Below the pieces are notes generated by a model. That model was not told the DNA's origin. It worked only from the letters and a program-made list of their open reading frames with translations, and did no database searches. The position numbers and the translations under genes were made by a program. Positions 12,365 through 26,279 of a DNA stretch of 64,000 nucleotides are shown one piece after another. The number at the start of each line of letters is the position of its first letter. Positions within the stretch are counted from its first letter, which is position 1. The DNA is from Marchantia polymorpha subsp. ruderalis (taxonomy: Eukaryota; Streptophyta; Marchantiopsida; Marchantiales; Marchantiaceae). The stretch covers positions 22,050,001-22,114,000 of the forward strand of contig AP031354.1 of NCBI GenBank assembly GCA_037833965.1, written 5' to 3'.

Positions 12365-15300
12365 CTCAGAAAGCCCCTTATGTGTCGATCTGCTCAAATG
12401 TATCAGAGTCAGATCTCAATCTGATGAATGCTACCATCATCACATACTCAGCCAACTTCTCTGCTGCAGATGAAAGCCATTTTTTAGTTTTTGCGAATAC
12501 AACGACAAGATTGTGCTGTATGTTCCCAATCCGATGCAGGTGGAGAATCAGATTGCTTCCTCCGGAAGACGGTTTCTGCCATGTCCCCTGCTACTTGGAA
12601 CTTCTCCCAGCTGAGTGTCTTAACCTTCCACGGTATTCTACGACATCGGGACTTCAAATTCTCGAGCAGAGAAAATCTATGCGAAGTTGTAGACAACACC
12701 TAGTCGGTCACAATTTCAGATCTCCAGCTCTGCCCGATTGTCAGCTTGTCACTATGCAGCGGTTATAACGATGATACTAACAAAGCCGGCAAATCAAGCA
12801 GCTCTGGAACCTGAAAGTCGCAGAGCTCCTTAGGGCTCTAACCCAAGCATAGACAAGAATCCATGGAAGAATGACTTTGATAGAGATTGCACGGTGGACT
12901 ATCATGGAAGAACAGTTTGCCAGTGGAGCACTGTTAGACTTCCATCGTTCATGCCGCCACTATCTACAGTATCTGCATTCTTTACTATTCCGACGGTCGC
13001 GATCGAAGACTTTGTCAGTAGCTAAAAAAGTCCCCACCTACACACGTTTTTGCAACAGCGACAATAATTTGGACTTTTCAGTACTGGAAAATTTTAAGTG
13101 CTTTGAATATACCTTCCCCAGATATACTCTAAAATGGCTCTTCTGATAAGGTAATCAGAGAATGTTTGAGAATAAAGTACGCACTTTGGTACGTTTGGCA
13201 CTCGAGCTCATCTGATCCACCGCTCTGTAGAAACAAGAAAGCTCTTGCACTCAGTCACGTTTGGACTTTTTCATTTGGATCCTAAATAGCTTACCCTTTT
13301 GTAATCAAATATCACATTGTTTCTGAAAGTTGAGGATCAACTCACGAAAAACAGCGGAGAACAAATTTGTCATAGCTCATCGATCCTCCGCAAGTAGACC
13401 CAATATATGTTGCTGAGATCATGACACTTAGACTGCACGAAGGGTGAAATACGAAACAATACCATTCATTGATCTCAATGCAATATCCTAAATTTGAGGT
13501 GTTTTATATTCCATTGTACGCCTGGTCATGTTCATTGATCGTGGTACCCAAGCACGATGCACTTTGCATGTGTGCGGTAGACAGAATAATCTTCAGGGAT
13601 GTGAAGAGGAGGTGGTCACTGAAACTCATCACCTCTACAATTTTTACCTCCCGTAACAGAATAATCTCCTGGGATGTGCAGAAGCAGTAGTGACTAGAAC
13701 TCACCACCTCTACATTTTTCACCAAATGTAAGAAAATAATGTTTGACTGATTATCATACTTGGAAGGAGTACTGACTCTGTTGCTCGTCGAAGAATCTAG
13801 GTAAGTAAGCACATGGTGGACGACACGCAGGTAGTTTATGTTGAAATGTCTCGAAATTGTAAAAAGATATCATATCGATGTCCTGAGCATACCCCGTCTA
13901 CGCTGCAAGCTCTTTGAAGCTTTGGAATATCAAATGTTCCCAAATATGAAATCATATGGCTTGCAAATATCTGACACTGTGTCCGATATGGCGAAAACAA
14001 GAGTTTAAATAATGTACTTCTTTCATTTCGTCCTGAGTTCACCAATCATTACTTTCTTCCAGAGGTCTTTTTTTAACCTGGCCGCGGCCAACAAAGAAGT
14101 TCTGATCTGCACATTGACATTGTCTCCATGACGAGCTCTTGATTGTCGTGTGAGATCATCCACCTACATTTTACGGAATGCCTCCATTATGTACATTGCT
14201 GTTCGCTAATATCATCTACGTGTCTTCGGCTGGTGATTTTCATTAACGGTGTTCGTCGTGTTATTTGAATCTGAATACAAGAACCTTGAAAAAGAAATGA
14301 ACTAAGCAGAAAATTATTCTCACATATGGGCGTTCATTCTAGATTTACTGCAACAAAGCTGCCGATGCGGGGGAAGAGCCTTATTACAGAGAATGGTGCA
14401 GTAATCAAGTCACTTTTCTCACTTTGTAGACAGTTTATAGAATCATGCACTACGAATCTGTAAATTAAGGAGGGTCCTGTTCAGTTAGAGGGGGAATCTC
14501 CTCTTCAGTCATTCGAGCTGTCAACTTACCACACAGTAACTGGCTTACTCCCTGAAGCGGACATCAATATACACAGGGACCAAAAACTACAGCATGACGA
14601 CCTGAATGTCTTATCCTTCGTCACAGGAACTAGGATCGTTCACAAGTGGCCCATACAAACAGTCCCCCTTTCCTATCCATTTCCGCAATTGCAGCTACTA
14701 GAATGTGAGACTGCCGAAACCTGACACTAGTCAACTGAAATGTACAGCAACTGTGACGGACAAAAACCTCGTAGGGCATGAATCCGCTTCTCCAGTCGGG
14801 CAATTGTGAAACTCGGATGTCCACTTTCACAGACACTGGCATGACAACCACAGTAGATAAGAAATGCAATAATGAGAAATGCTCTCGGTATTCGAGCTGG
14901 ACACCAATGCTACGGCTCGAGCCGATACAAGAAGAATTCGAGAAGCGAAGAAGTGCACACAGAATTGAGCCGGAGAATCTAAGGTAGAGCTCTGAGAGAA
15001 GGTCAGAAATTTTGTACTATAAGCGATGTTGTACAGCCAGGGCGCCCATGACGCCAGATTTGGAAACGAGAGCCCACTCGAGCACCAGCTATACAACGTC
15101 TAGTAATCCTGCTAACAACTCAGAGACCACAGGATATTTCCGAACTGCAAGACTACGAGAACCCTCCAGATAAGATCAGGGCGATGCACTGGGGTTCGGG
15201 GGAGCTTAACTTACAAGCCCTGGAAAATCTCCACACTACTGTAAAAATTTGTTTTCCGTCGAGTATCGACGGCCTCTATAGCCATATCTTATAACATATG

Positions 15301-15634
15301 TTTACAAGCCAACACAACTCTGTATCTATATAACCTGTGGAGCATGTGTCCACGTCTCAGACACGGCCCTGCCTTCAGATGGGTCGGAGTTCTCTATTAT
15401 ACAATGATCTTGATTCCTCTAAGCACTGGCTAATGCGAGCGGCCAGATCCTTACGCCTCGGGGAGCTACGAGCCCACAGCCCCTCCTGATTGAAGCCACA
15501 AACAGTTCACAAGGAGTGAAGTCTGTCGACAATCAGCCATACATGTATATCACGATGAGGGCGAATCTGGCGAACAGCAAAGGGTCATGTCGGCAGGTCT
15601 CCGCTGCGCAAGCGGAAGAGTGTGCAACCGCTCT
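12365..15634. other. Intergenic region between invertase and NAR2
   Basis: This holds the upstream region of the invertase and the 3' flank of NAR2, since both genes run on minus. Several open frames of 60-130 codons exist on both strands, but none resembles a known protein. No TATA box was evident close to the invertase ATG. A short tandem duplication lies at 13580-13725. Confidence 0.5.
13580..13725. repeat. Two-copy tandem repeat, about 77-bp period
   Basis: The stretch beginning acagaataatcttcaggga (about 13580) recurs beginning acagaataatctcctggga (about 13657). It continues in both copies through a shared ACTCA and CACCTCTACA segment. The copies differ by scattered substitutions. Confidence 0.75.
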
Positions 15635-16282
15635 CTACTTTCCGGCCCTCGCGTTCGCAGCCTTCTTACTCCTGATGGCCTCCACGCCCAAGAAGCTGAT
15701 CAATGATCCAACAGAGAAAACAGAGAAGATGGCAGAGGCCACGTCGATCGACGCATGGCGACCTGAAATCGGCAGAATCTCGATCAAGTTACTGCTCTTG
15801 GCAGCGTTGGTGGTCTGACCGAAACCCAGCTGAACACCGTCCGCATCGACAGCGTACACGCGCACGAAGTAGATAGCTCCGGGGACGTCTTTGGTGATTC
15901 TCCAGTTGGTGGTGTTGCCACCGGGCACGTACTTCTGCGAGCCAATTCCTTTGCCGCAGGTCTTGTCCTTGTGGAGATCGTTATTCGTCTTCCTCCAGCC
16001 GCGGTCCGTCTGGCTCACGGGAGCGTAGCACAGCTTGATATTGACATTCACGTACTTGGCATCGAGGCCGGAGTCGGCCAGGGACGAATTCAGAGCCCAA
16101 GACACGACCAGGTGGTCGGAACCCACATGAGCGACGCCCGTGGTGGAATTCGTCGACTGAATCGTCGCCTCGACGGCCAGTGTTCGAGTGAGATTCGAGA
16201 ACAGAACTCCGCCCTCCGCAGTGCTCACGAGAGCGAGCAAGCCCAGCGCCAGAGCCAGGCCGATCTGAGCCCGAGACACCAT
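15635..16282 (-). CDS. NAR2: NAR2/NRT3 high-affinity nitrate transporter-activating protein
   Basis: An intact single-exon frame encodes 215 residues. Plant NAR2 proteins are small single-pass partners that bind NRT2 carriers, stabilise them at the plasma membrane and are needed for high-affinity nitrate uptake. Residues 1-24 form a signal peptide (LALALGLLALVSTAEGG). The extracellular domain contains the family stretch VNVNIKLCYAPVSQTDRGWRKTNNDL, then DKTCGKGI and ITKDVPGAIYFVRVYAVD. A C-terminal hydrophobic helix (IFSVFSVGSLISFLGVEAI) is followed by a short basic tail. The start is the ATG at 16282, just before the signal peptide. A TATA box lies about 160 bp upstream. The plus-strand NRT2 gene is 18 kb to the right. 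No lesion is visible. The carboxy tail is alanine- and lysine-rich and not diagnostic. Confidence 0.93.
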   Translation of the reverse strand: MVSRAQIGLALALGLLALVSTAEGGVLFSNLTRTLAVEATIQSTNSTTGVAHVGSDHLVVSWALNSSLADSGLDAKYVNVNIKLCYAPVSQTDRGWRKTNNDLHKDKTCGKGIGSQKYVPGGNTTNWRITKDVPGAIYFVRVYAVDADGVQLGFGQTTNAAKSSNLIEILPISGRHASIDVASAIFSVFSVGSLISFLGVEAIRSKKAANARAGK

Positions 16283-16375
16283 GATTGATGCCTGCCCGTG
16301 CCTCGCAGCGCGCAGCTTGGACGTAGCGACTCAGCTCGATAACAAATTCGAAGCTTTCCGAGGCGAGCAACGAGA

Positions 16376-16400
16376 TGAGCTTCGAGCTTCGAGCTTCGAG
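16376..16400. repeat. Short tandem repeat (TTCGAGC)n in NAR2 leader
   Basis: Three consecutive copies of a 7-bp unit (gagcttc / ttcgagc) lie between the TATA box and the NAR2 ATG, so they probably fall in the 5' UTR. Confidence 0.8.
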
Positions 16401-16438
16401 CAACCGGTTGACTACGTTGGTCGTGCACCTGCGTTCCA

Positions 16439-16444
16439 TTTATA
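16439..16444 (-). promoter_or_regulatory. Putative TATA box of NAR2
   Basis: On minus the sequence reads gagTATAAATGG. It is about 157 bp upstream of the NAR2 ATG, a reasonable distance given a 5' UTR of about 120 bases. No nitrate-response element of the GACCCTT-N10-AAG type was found nearby by eye. Confidence 0.55.
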
Positions 16445-17171
16445 CTCCAGGACCTCGAGCCTCCATAGCCTTCGCCTTCGTCGTCCATCCTTCCGATCCC
16501 TCTAGAGCCGGAATGTCAGTCGCGACCGTCGCAGCTCCTCCGTCGCGAAACCTGCCCCCGACTCTCGAGGAGTCCTTCTGACTGGAAGCCAGTCTGGCGA
16601 GCTGATGACGTGGGACGCATCGACGACCGGTCGTCACCTAATGCGAGTACGGACGGCGTCTGGAGGGCCAAAGGACGTACCGGGAGATCCCTGTCGGCGA
16701 CGGCGAGCGCGACGTCGGCTAGCGATGAACTCGAGTCTTTCGGCGATAGTCGGTCGTCCGAGCTTTCGGTGACGTCGAGGTTAAAATATGGTAATGATTG
16801 TGGTAACCGGCTGCAGTCCGGACTATCGATCGGATCGTCGATGGAGAAGACTATCCAGCATAAACGGACCCGAGCATCTTGGGTCGAGTGCGATGATCAG
16901 ATCTGACTTGTCTCATGATAAGCTCGGGGAGGCCAAGCTTCGAGTCCCGTCGCCGCAGTCACCGAAAAAGCTCCAAAGGTTCGAGCTTCGATTCGTGCTC
17001 ATGACCCGTGCTCCTCTGTCCAAGAGGCCGGCACGCTTTCCCGGCTGCTGCAGTGGTTGTCCTCTGTGCCCACTTTTCATCGAGGACTGGGCTGATTTGC
17101 CACAAGGCCATATCTTGGATTCATTTTCTAGAAATCTCAGCGGTGTGGACCATACGATGACTATCTTTTAG
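16445..17171. other. GC-rich upstream region of NAR2
   Basis: Moderately GC-rich DNA upstream of NAR2 with overlapping open frames (for example 16610-16906 and 16788-17171 on plus). None is recognisable. It is most simply read as promoter DNA, since GC falls sharply to the right of about 17.2 kb. Confidence 0.45.
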
Positions 17172-20100
17172 TATTGACCTCTCACTAGTAACTCGGATCA
17201 GAAACAAATCCATGCAAGGAGATGCATGTTAGTCATCCCATTTTCATTAAGCATAATTATCATAAAGCAAAATATGATAGCGGGGTGCGGGAGAGATATA
17301 TGTATGTATTAATAAAGTGACCGGTACCTTCTTGTTGTACTCTGATTTGGAGCGAAAGGTTTCCCTGGGCAAAAAATTCGTATGAGCTTTTTTTTCTTTC
17401 CTATTTCGATGTTTCTGTTGAGGTTAACACTTTTTCTTAAACAAAAGTTGTTCTACGAGGAATATCGAACAGATTGCCACTGATAAATTCGGTGTAAAAC
17501 CTTCACTGACAGTTCTCTTGTGTTCAGTTATGTTATTTTCATATAATGTGTTGATAATTAGCTGAACGTGTAGTTGGAACAGCTTCAACTCTGTAGTCCC
17601 GAGTTACTTCCACCAGGACTGTATTGCCGAATACTACACGTCACTTCGAATTAGAATATAGGTACCGAACACTTGTCGATGTATCATTTAATACTCCCTC
17701 AAGAATCAACCAAGTATACATTTGATTGTCATATCTACATATTCGATTCAGTGACTTTTAAGCACCAATATTCCGAGTAGTTGGTTGATTCCCTGGGTCT
17801 GGTTGGTAGCTTAGATGGAGTCCCTTGTAAATATATAGTTGTATATTATTGATGATTCACCTTTACTTGGGTTGGAGTCTTCCTTGGTTAAAATATCTCC
17901 AGAGTATTTAAGAAATGAAGACTCAGATGTGAAAAAAAGAAGAATAAGGAATAAACCTATCGTTACAAGTTTTTCCTAATGCGATAACTTCAAATCTCAT
18001 GTTTTCATGTATGCGATGCATGCCAGATTGTCCACACATACTCATCACATGCTTCATGAAACGCCAAAATTTGTACATGATTGGAGTATGTTGTAGTAAT
18101 ATTCTTCTGATTTGACTTCCAAGAAATTGCTACTTCTTGAAAAGACAAATTTGAACTTTTGTGGTAATAATTATTTAGGTAGCTTACATATAGACTATCA
18201 ATGATATCATTGATCTCTCCACCTTTGTAAAACAAGCACATGTCCTCTTTCTTTGGAGATGAATTGGTACAAAATTTACTTTGCTCTATTAATCCTTGGT
18301 GGAGTTGGCACTAATATCAAATTATCAGGTCTATTTAGAGGATGTTGTCATGTAGGTGCAATTTTCAAGGTATTGTACATTTTATGATGATAAAAAAATA
18401 TATAATGTGAATTAGAAGCTGAAATTTACCATATTTGATCATAATAATAATAAATGGATAACAATATCAAAGATACTGGGTTTCATTAATAGTTGTTTCA
18501 TCCAACTGAATGTTTAGACATCTAAACAAAACTACCAGCAAGCCTTATTATCTCGATACTAAGAATGAACATTGTCTGAAGCAAATTTTGTATGTCAACG
18601 GGATAATAAATTTCATGAAGGAAAATTTCTCTAAAAGTTACTAAATCTGAAAACCTAATAGATTTGAAGTAATACCAAAGTCCTTCATAATAGACATGTA
18701 TTCATAGATGATAATTTTTGGTCTTCATTTCATCAACTTTCTTAATTCGATGGCATTGGCATGCCACTGGTATTTGAAAAAATTCATATAAACTTCAATA
18801 TAGACAAAAAATTATCTGAATATGCTTGGATACCTTGCAAAAGAACACATTATCTTTAATATCACAGTTGACAAGAATGTACTTCAAAATTTGATTTCAT
18901 ATTCATGCATGCAACATGATTGTATGTGAAATCTCCACGGTGAGGCCATTAACTTGTCTTTGATACTTATTTAAAAAAAATTAACCTAAATAAATAAATA
19001 TATACACACACACATGACAAGTTGGACATATCTTTCCAACTGTCGCTATTTGTCATCAGCTTTAATATTTGAAGTACCTAAAGACATCCAAAGCTGAGAT
19101 GGCATTCGAAGATGGTTAGCTTTGCTTAATATTTTTTTGGACTTACGTTTAACCCTCTCTCGTAGAACTATCTGATATTCTTTTCAGAACAAGCTGCAAA
19201 GTTTATGTTAATGTTGCTGGTACCATAATCAAGATATTACATCAACAAGAATTGATGTTGATGCGGAACTAATGAAGCTAAAATACATTACGTTACACAC
19301 TTGAAAGACTGAAATGGGTACATAGATGGGATGAATTCTCACACAGAGATGTATTTCATGTTATGAGAAAAGACTAAAAAATGAATAAAGCTCTGTACCA
19401 CAAGCGTGCATATACCATCAACTCACTTCCATTTACACACATCTTTTTGCACGTCATTAATAAATAAATATTTTTGATCGAATGCTCTATGATTAATTTG
19501 AAAACCAAAATTCAATAATCATTGACTCTTTTCACTTGGACTATGGCACTAGCTTTAATTTCAAATTATTTTCATCAGCACAACATTTATTTCATCTCTT
19601 CACTGGGATCAAATAGTATAACAACTAGACTAGTAGTCGTATATATTCTTCACATTAATATTGAGATATAATCAGATTCGGAACAAAAATATTCTGTCAT
19701 TCTTTAATTTATCATGGAGTTAAAGTAGATTGTAATCTTCAATAGAAAATAATGTATTCAAGCATAATCTATGAAGAATTATGATTACCACTCAATTTAC
19801 AAGGTGTCCATCTTCACTTGAGTTAAATAATAAGGTAATAATCATGTTAATCTCATCAATACTAAAACATTGTAAATCTCTGAAGAGAATGAACTTATCA
19901 TTATGAAATTTTTTTATGATATTAAAATTTGATGAATGTGTATCAAGGTTTAATTACCAAGGTTTCAAAGTTTAGGACTACTAATATGCTTCTTTTTTAA
20001 TATTTATTAGCATTTGAGTTAGAGGTTGGTAGGAATGCAGATTTGTGTGACAACGCGTAATAGCCTATCATACAAGAGTATCATTTTCTCTTGTCTATGA

Positions 20101-23100
20101 TCGATTTATATTTCTTCATTGCTTTGAAGAGAACACTAGTGAACGTTATGCTCCAGAGAACTATAATATTAGATAATACATCATCGGAAGCTCAAGTCGT
20201 TTCTAGGTTTTTCGATATTTATAATTCAATATTTTAGATACTATAAATTAAAAATTTTCATTGTGATTTTATAGGGGTCTAGCTCATGGTTTCAGTTTTG
20301 AGATATTTTGTAAATTTCGTGAAGGATTGTTTCCATCATTTTTCCTATTCCACTGGACTCCTTTCATGTTATAGTAGTTAGTTATCTCGATGTATGAAGA
20401 CAATGCTTTAAGATACAATATAGAAGATTGTGATCGAGAGAAACGTAAGAAACAAATAATAAGTAAAAGGAAAAGGTTTTGGTTAAAGAGAAAAAGCAAA
20501 GAGTAAAGTACGGTAGAAGAGTACGACTTTGTAGTTATATCCAAGTATGCGTCACACGTAGTTAATAATCTCAACTTGATGCTGTCACAGGATTGAGATA
20601 GACTACGCTGACTTGACTACTCCGAGCATTCATTGGTTACTTCAATCCACTAACCTATATGCTCCTGCATAGATGGATTCCAGAGTATATCAGCAGACTT
20701 GTAAACACTCAAAACATCTCATCCGTAAAGAAATATGCCAGCCAGCATGCTCGGGGAATCCTCGCTCGCTGCGAGGACAATCGATGGATCCATCCATCTG
20801 ACCAGGTTCACCAGCTCCTCTGTGCTCTTAGGCATTTTCCTTGACAGCTACACAACAAATTGCAAGAGGCTTTTACAAGCTCCTGTTCGGTCGTTCGGGC
20901 TTTGTCGCTCATCAAACTTGATGGCCCTCTGCTGACAACGGAATGGATTCACCTCGCAAGGCCTCTTGCAGGTCTCAAAGACAACGGAATCTACTGTTGT
21001 GATTGAGGGCCAAGTAAAGTCTGATACTCTGCAGAAGCATGAGAGACAACAGTTACTTGTACGTTCAAACGCGGAGGATGGATGTAGAGCAGTAGACAGC
21101 AGACGAGGACGTTTTGATGGCGAGGAAACAAGTCTCCATCATTGTTGAGAAAAAATAAATGAATCTGACTATTCAAGTAGAAATCCTTGCATTAGATTCA
21201 TATCTAGATCAAAATCATACAATGTATTGAGTCAGAACTTTGATACTTAGGAGAAGATTGAGTCGTTCATCTCTATCTATGTAGTTACATGTTACTTCCA
21301 TTTGTACTATTTGTTCCGAACTCTCTAAACATTCTCCATCGTTGTTGAGTGAATCCACCCTCAGTATCTACCGAGTGACAGACCTTCAAAAATTTCTCTT
21401 AAGGCACCATTAGATCTGTGTGTTATAATTACCATATACTCATGTACGCAATCGTTGTGGGCTTCTGTGATGGAAAGTACTGGTGGTTTCGGCTTACAAT
21501 ATGCCCTTCTTGAAGATAGCTTGGCTGCGAGTCTTTTCCCATCGACTTTTTTGACAAATTCCGGCTTTTGCATTGACAAACTGGTAAGAGAACTGATTAG
21601 TTCGTTGCCTCTTCCTGCACTTCTTTGTTCTGGTCATCCATTATGTTGCTTGGATCACATGTATGGAACAAGTTGTGTTGCTAGTTTGGCTGACTAGTTT
21701 TTCAACCTTACTCTCGAAGTTTTCCATTCAAGCTGGGACTTGCATATTCTAGAAGAAGAATAGAGACAAGAATATCCACTTATATCATCCTTATTTTCGA
21801 ACATGAAGAGAGAATACTACTCGGGCTTTTGTCTTAAATGTGCAAGTGGACTGATGTGGAAATTTACCACATCAGCCCGCTCGCATTAGATGTAAAATGA
21901 TATAATTCGTGCAGAGTGCTGCAATATCTCCTCGTCATATTGTATCAGTCAACCATGGTGTAGTGGGCAAACATACTCAGTCACTTTGTAAGACCAAAGT
22001 AGAGCTTGAAAGTAAGTAGAAATTTATATTAAGGTTAATGTCAACATATTTGAGCTTATTCAAATGACCAATTTTGCACTTGCTCTTGATGAATCTTAAC
22101 TAATTCTTACTACTAGGCATATGTTGATATATTTAAAATATCATTAAAAAATGTGTACACATCATGTGCAAGAAAAGAAATTTGGTCAATCTGGTCACCT
22201 TGATTGTGCATGATCGATAACTGTCAATCAAAGTGGAAGCAATGAATCACGTCATACAAATAAAGTGGCAACTAACTTATCATGTATGAGCAATGAAAAT
22301 CACATAAGTACTTTCTAGTACATCAGTTGAATGTTAGTTCGACAATTAATCTCCCGATTTAATGAAAAATGAAAAGAAATGAAAAGATAGTAAAAAGTAC
22401 AAGTTTCATTATCAATAGAAGTAAAAAAAGTTTGAAATCTAATTGATAACAGGGAAACACAATACAAAATATTCACAAGAAGTTGTTGGTAGAAGACTGT
22501 ATCTCAATTGGAAATAACATTACATCTTTTATCTTGAAAATTTCCTTTATGTTTTCCATTTAAAAAACTTGAGTTTAAATTAATAAGGTTACATGTTTTT
22601 TACATCATTTCAATATGCATTAATTTGACTCTAATCCATTATGAATGAAAAGATTGTGAACTGAAACATAGCTGAAGGAGAAAAGATTAGGGAAGAAGAT
22701 TCAAAATGAATCATTATTTTTAATATTTATGAGCAAAATGTGATTGTAGAATATCAGTTATTGGTAATCATATTAGTTGAAAATACATTGTTGTAATCAT
22801 AATCATTTAAAACCTTAAGTTAATCATATAATAAGATTATATGATTTTCAGCATTTAACAACGATGTAAGTTGTAATACAGTTTGAAGATGCAAACAAGT
22901 TGTGATGTGTTCTTTGATTTATATTTAAGAAATTTTGAAAAATTCACATGATATTCTATTCATCTAGTAGTTGAAAGAGTTTATTCTAATTTATCTTATC
23001 AAGCATGTTGAATATGACCAACTGTTGTTTACGGGGATTTAAGATTTCAAATTTTTGAAGAAATTAAGTTTTAATTATTTCTTAAATCTAAATATCAAGC

Positions 23101-24890
23101 AAATAATAATGGAAATGAGTACACAAGTCTTTTTATACTCATGTTAAATTAATCTATGATCTCATGTTGTATTAAATGTAAGAATTACCTGTCTTCTTTA
23201 CAAACCTACATACATAAAGCTCAATACTTTAAACATGAATTAACCAACATTGATGCAGCACACATTCTTCACATTGATTTGAACCTATAAATATTGAAGA
23301 TATGTTGTTAATTTTCAAAGGTGAGTTTCATTTTAACAAAATTTAATAATTTGATTTAATAAAATGACCATTTATAATTGATTTAATTTTTAAAAAATCT
23401 TTTTAAACATAAAAAAATTAAGCGATTTTAAATTCATTTATCTAACATTATATAAATAATAATCGTGAAGAAAATCTATTAACCTTTTTTCATAATAATT
23501 GTATACTTGAAATAGAAATTTCCATCATGTTTTTCCTATATAAATATAGATGTTATAAAAGATAATTGTTCAAAAATTTTATTTTTGATTACATATTATG
23601 TTAAAAAAATTGCATGTATTTTTCGGTGATATATTCAAAATTTCACTTGATTATAAATATTTTTTTAATATTATCTGGAAAAAATTATATCAACAAAATA
23701 TATCTGAATTGAAATAATCTGAGGAATATTTTCTATAATTTAAGCATAAATTTTTTTTAAATTGTTGACAATTATATAATTTGGATTGTAAAACTTGAAT
23801 TTTCGATGTAGAATTGATCATACTAATGATCGTAATGATGTTTTTTATTGATAAATTATTTTTTAAAAGTAGTTGATTATATCATATAATAATTAGATTC
23901 TATTGTTATGATAAACTTCAGGTATTATTGAAACAAAATTAGTTCAGAAATGAAATTCTGTGAAGTTACTTGATTTACTTTCAAATAGATAAGTGAAAGC
24001 TTCTTTAAAGAAAATAGAATTTCCAAATAACTAAATTTATATCACATGACAAAAATCTGGTAACGATTTATTTGCAATCAAGTTCAGTTAATGTGCAATA
24101 TGATAGAGCGTGGAACACACAGTCAACACACAAAGATATGTGGTTGATTGTCGTGAAGCTCCATGGAACACAACGTCGTTACATGGAAAAAGAACACAAT
24201 ATTACTTCAGATAGCTATTCTATATAGTGCAGGCTAAGTATTCTAACTAATAAGAATAAATAAAAAACCAAGTGAAATCTCAAAAATTAATTTTAGATAA
24301 AATACATCAATATAATATATATTGTATTGAATAAAAATAAATGACATTTACATACAATAGATTTTCTAGCCTACATGGTAACATATTTTTTCTTAAAAGA
24401 TTTTGATATAAAGAATAATATTTTATACACAATTTCTAATTTATGTGATACATTGTTCCAAAAAATTTATATCACATGTAGATTTGAAGAAACCTAATTT
24501 TTTTTAACCTTGAAAATACCAAATTCAGATCATTTTCAGGTTATAATTTGTCTTCTCGTGTTTACTATAATGTCATGATATTTAAGTTTTTTAGTATAAT
24601 ATTATATTAAAGAAATGAGTAGGTAAGATAAAATGATTATTAAAAATACGATTATTACAAGAGATCAATTCCTTTGCTTCTTTACATATCTGATTTTATT
24701 TGATCCAGATTCTACATGAAATGCAATGGTTTCAAAATTCGCGCATATAATGAAAGAGTTATTGATACTGAGCTATTTTTGAATATTCTTGTGATATTAT
24801 AGTGGCCTAGTATCTTGCTTTCCGTGAATTTCATGCTTGACTGGCTTAATGATTCTTGGACGGGTTTAGCTGCACAAACTTATACATAGC
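17172..24890. other. Long AT-rich desert, no gene seen
   Basis: Over 7 kb of strongly AT-rich sequence, most extreme at 22-24.8 kb. Open frames do not exceed about 96 codons and none resembles a known protein. It contains a short AC microsatellite near 19004-19014 and a 9-bp-arm inverted repeat at 21851-21875. Ancient degenerate transposons are likely but no family could be named. Confidence 0.6.
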
Positions 24891-24892
24891 CC

Positions 24893-25153
24893 ATGTATAG
24901 GGCCTTCATAGACCCAGGCAGGTGTCATCGTGCAGTGAGCCGTGACGGAAGTTCTTCTTTTCGTTGCGACTATCCTCTTTTGGACCAAAGATGGAAGAAT
25001 GTGCGGGGCAGGCTAACCGGGCAAGTTTTTGATTGGCAGTCAGTTTTCCGGTGGAGCATCAAAGTGACTGAACTAGATCGCTCCGCTTTCCGGCGTACCG
25101 ATCTAGCGATGGACTATAAGAACATCTGGGCATCCATCCGCACTCAACTATGA
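24893..25153 (+). other. Orphan open frame, 86 codons, unrecognised
   Basis: An open frame with normal-looking residue composition (rich in W, R and D) starts with ATG at 24893 and ends at a stop before 25154. It sits at the edge of the AT-rich desert and just left of transposase relics. I do not recognise it; it could be an exon or transposon debris. Confidence 0.25.
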
Positions 25154-25796
25154 AGGAATCCCTATTCTCACAACTTGGTCGACGTCATACTGACGACCAT
25201 AGTTCCTCATAGCAGAATTGTTCAACCGATGTTTGAAACTGTATCGGCCACCTTGAAAATGTTTCCCAACAGCTTAATCAAAGTATGAATTTATCCAGCA
25301 TCCATGTATAACTCTCGCTCTTCGCGCAAAAGCTCAGTTTGATCCAAATTGTAATAAATGATTTAAAAATATTTGTTACATACTGGACCATCACTTAATT
25401 CCATGTTAACTGTATGCTAAAGCGTTTATAAGTTTTTGAACAGGTACCAGCTTTGGGGAGGCCTTGTGCCACATACAAAGTAGATTCCAAGGTCAAGGGT
25501 AGCTCATGGAGTTTTCAATTGTGTCGTTACGAGTCGAGGTCACGATGTGAGATAGACTAGAACCCAATCGTCAGTATACTTGACGACAAGAATCAATTTT
25601 TGTGGCGTGACAAAGACAAGTTCTTCTTGTCTCATTGTAAAATAATATCATCAGCATATTATGACAGCCTCCACTGTGTTGCTTATAGTCAAAGTTTGCA
25701 GACGCTATACAACAATGAATTAGCTGTGTTTATCCTCATCTCTTCAAGGAGCTCGTTCAACGAAGCAATTGTACTTATGTTCATTATGATGATGAT

Positions 25797-25865
25797 GATA
25801 AGTGCAGAACTGAGATCCTACTCAAGACAACTTTTTCATGCTAATATCAATCATCGTTTGCTGAG
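25797..25865 (-). pseudogene. Second fragment of the MULE-type transposase
   Basis: The 32 bases from 25797 match 26434-26465 in the adjacent transposase relic with only a few changes. Weaker similarity continues to about 25865. The copy is in the same orientation, so it is a duplicated piece of the same element. Confidence 0.55.
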
Positions 25866-26279
25866 GTTGATCATTCACCACGAGGAAATGTGACTGCATC
25901 GCCTATATTTACATCATTTGTGAAGTCACTAAGCATACTTCATGTGGTTTCTTTAGAAACCTGAATGTGATAGTTCTGACATTAGCTTGTACAATGGATG
26001 GAATTTGCTGCAGAGAAATCCCATTTTCACACAATCGGACTCTGCTGAGTTTATTCTAGAGAATGTGGTTACGAGATACATTTATAGCAGAGCCGAGTCG
26101 AACCATCGTTGAGTCCATGTCACGTTTCCATCTAAGAAAGAAGAGATTACACAAACTTACATCAGGTGTCTTTACTTGACCCTACCTTAAAGAACTGATA
26201 ATTCGTTGTCTCCATCGGCAGTTGCCCTACGAATGTAAAAGCAAGGTATAGAGCATGTTCTTGTTTTCTACTTTCGTTG

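Noticed and set aside
12365..12397. Upstream extension of the invertase frame to a TTG
   Set aside because: There is no ATG in the extension, and the ATG at 12364 gives a normal vacuolar-type N-terminus.
16610..17171. Possible divergent gene opposite NAR2
   Set aside because: Open frames are not recognisable and lack splice-supported continuation; they are better read as promoter DNA.
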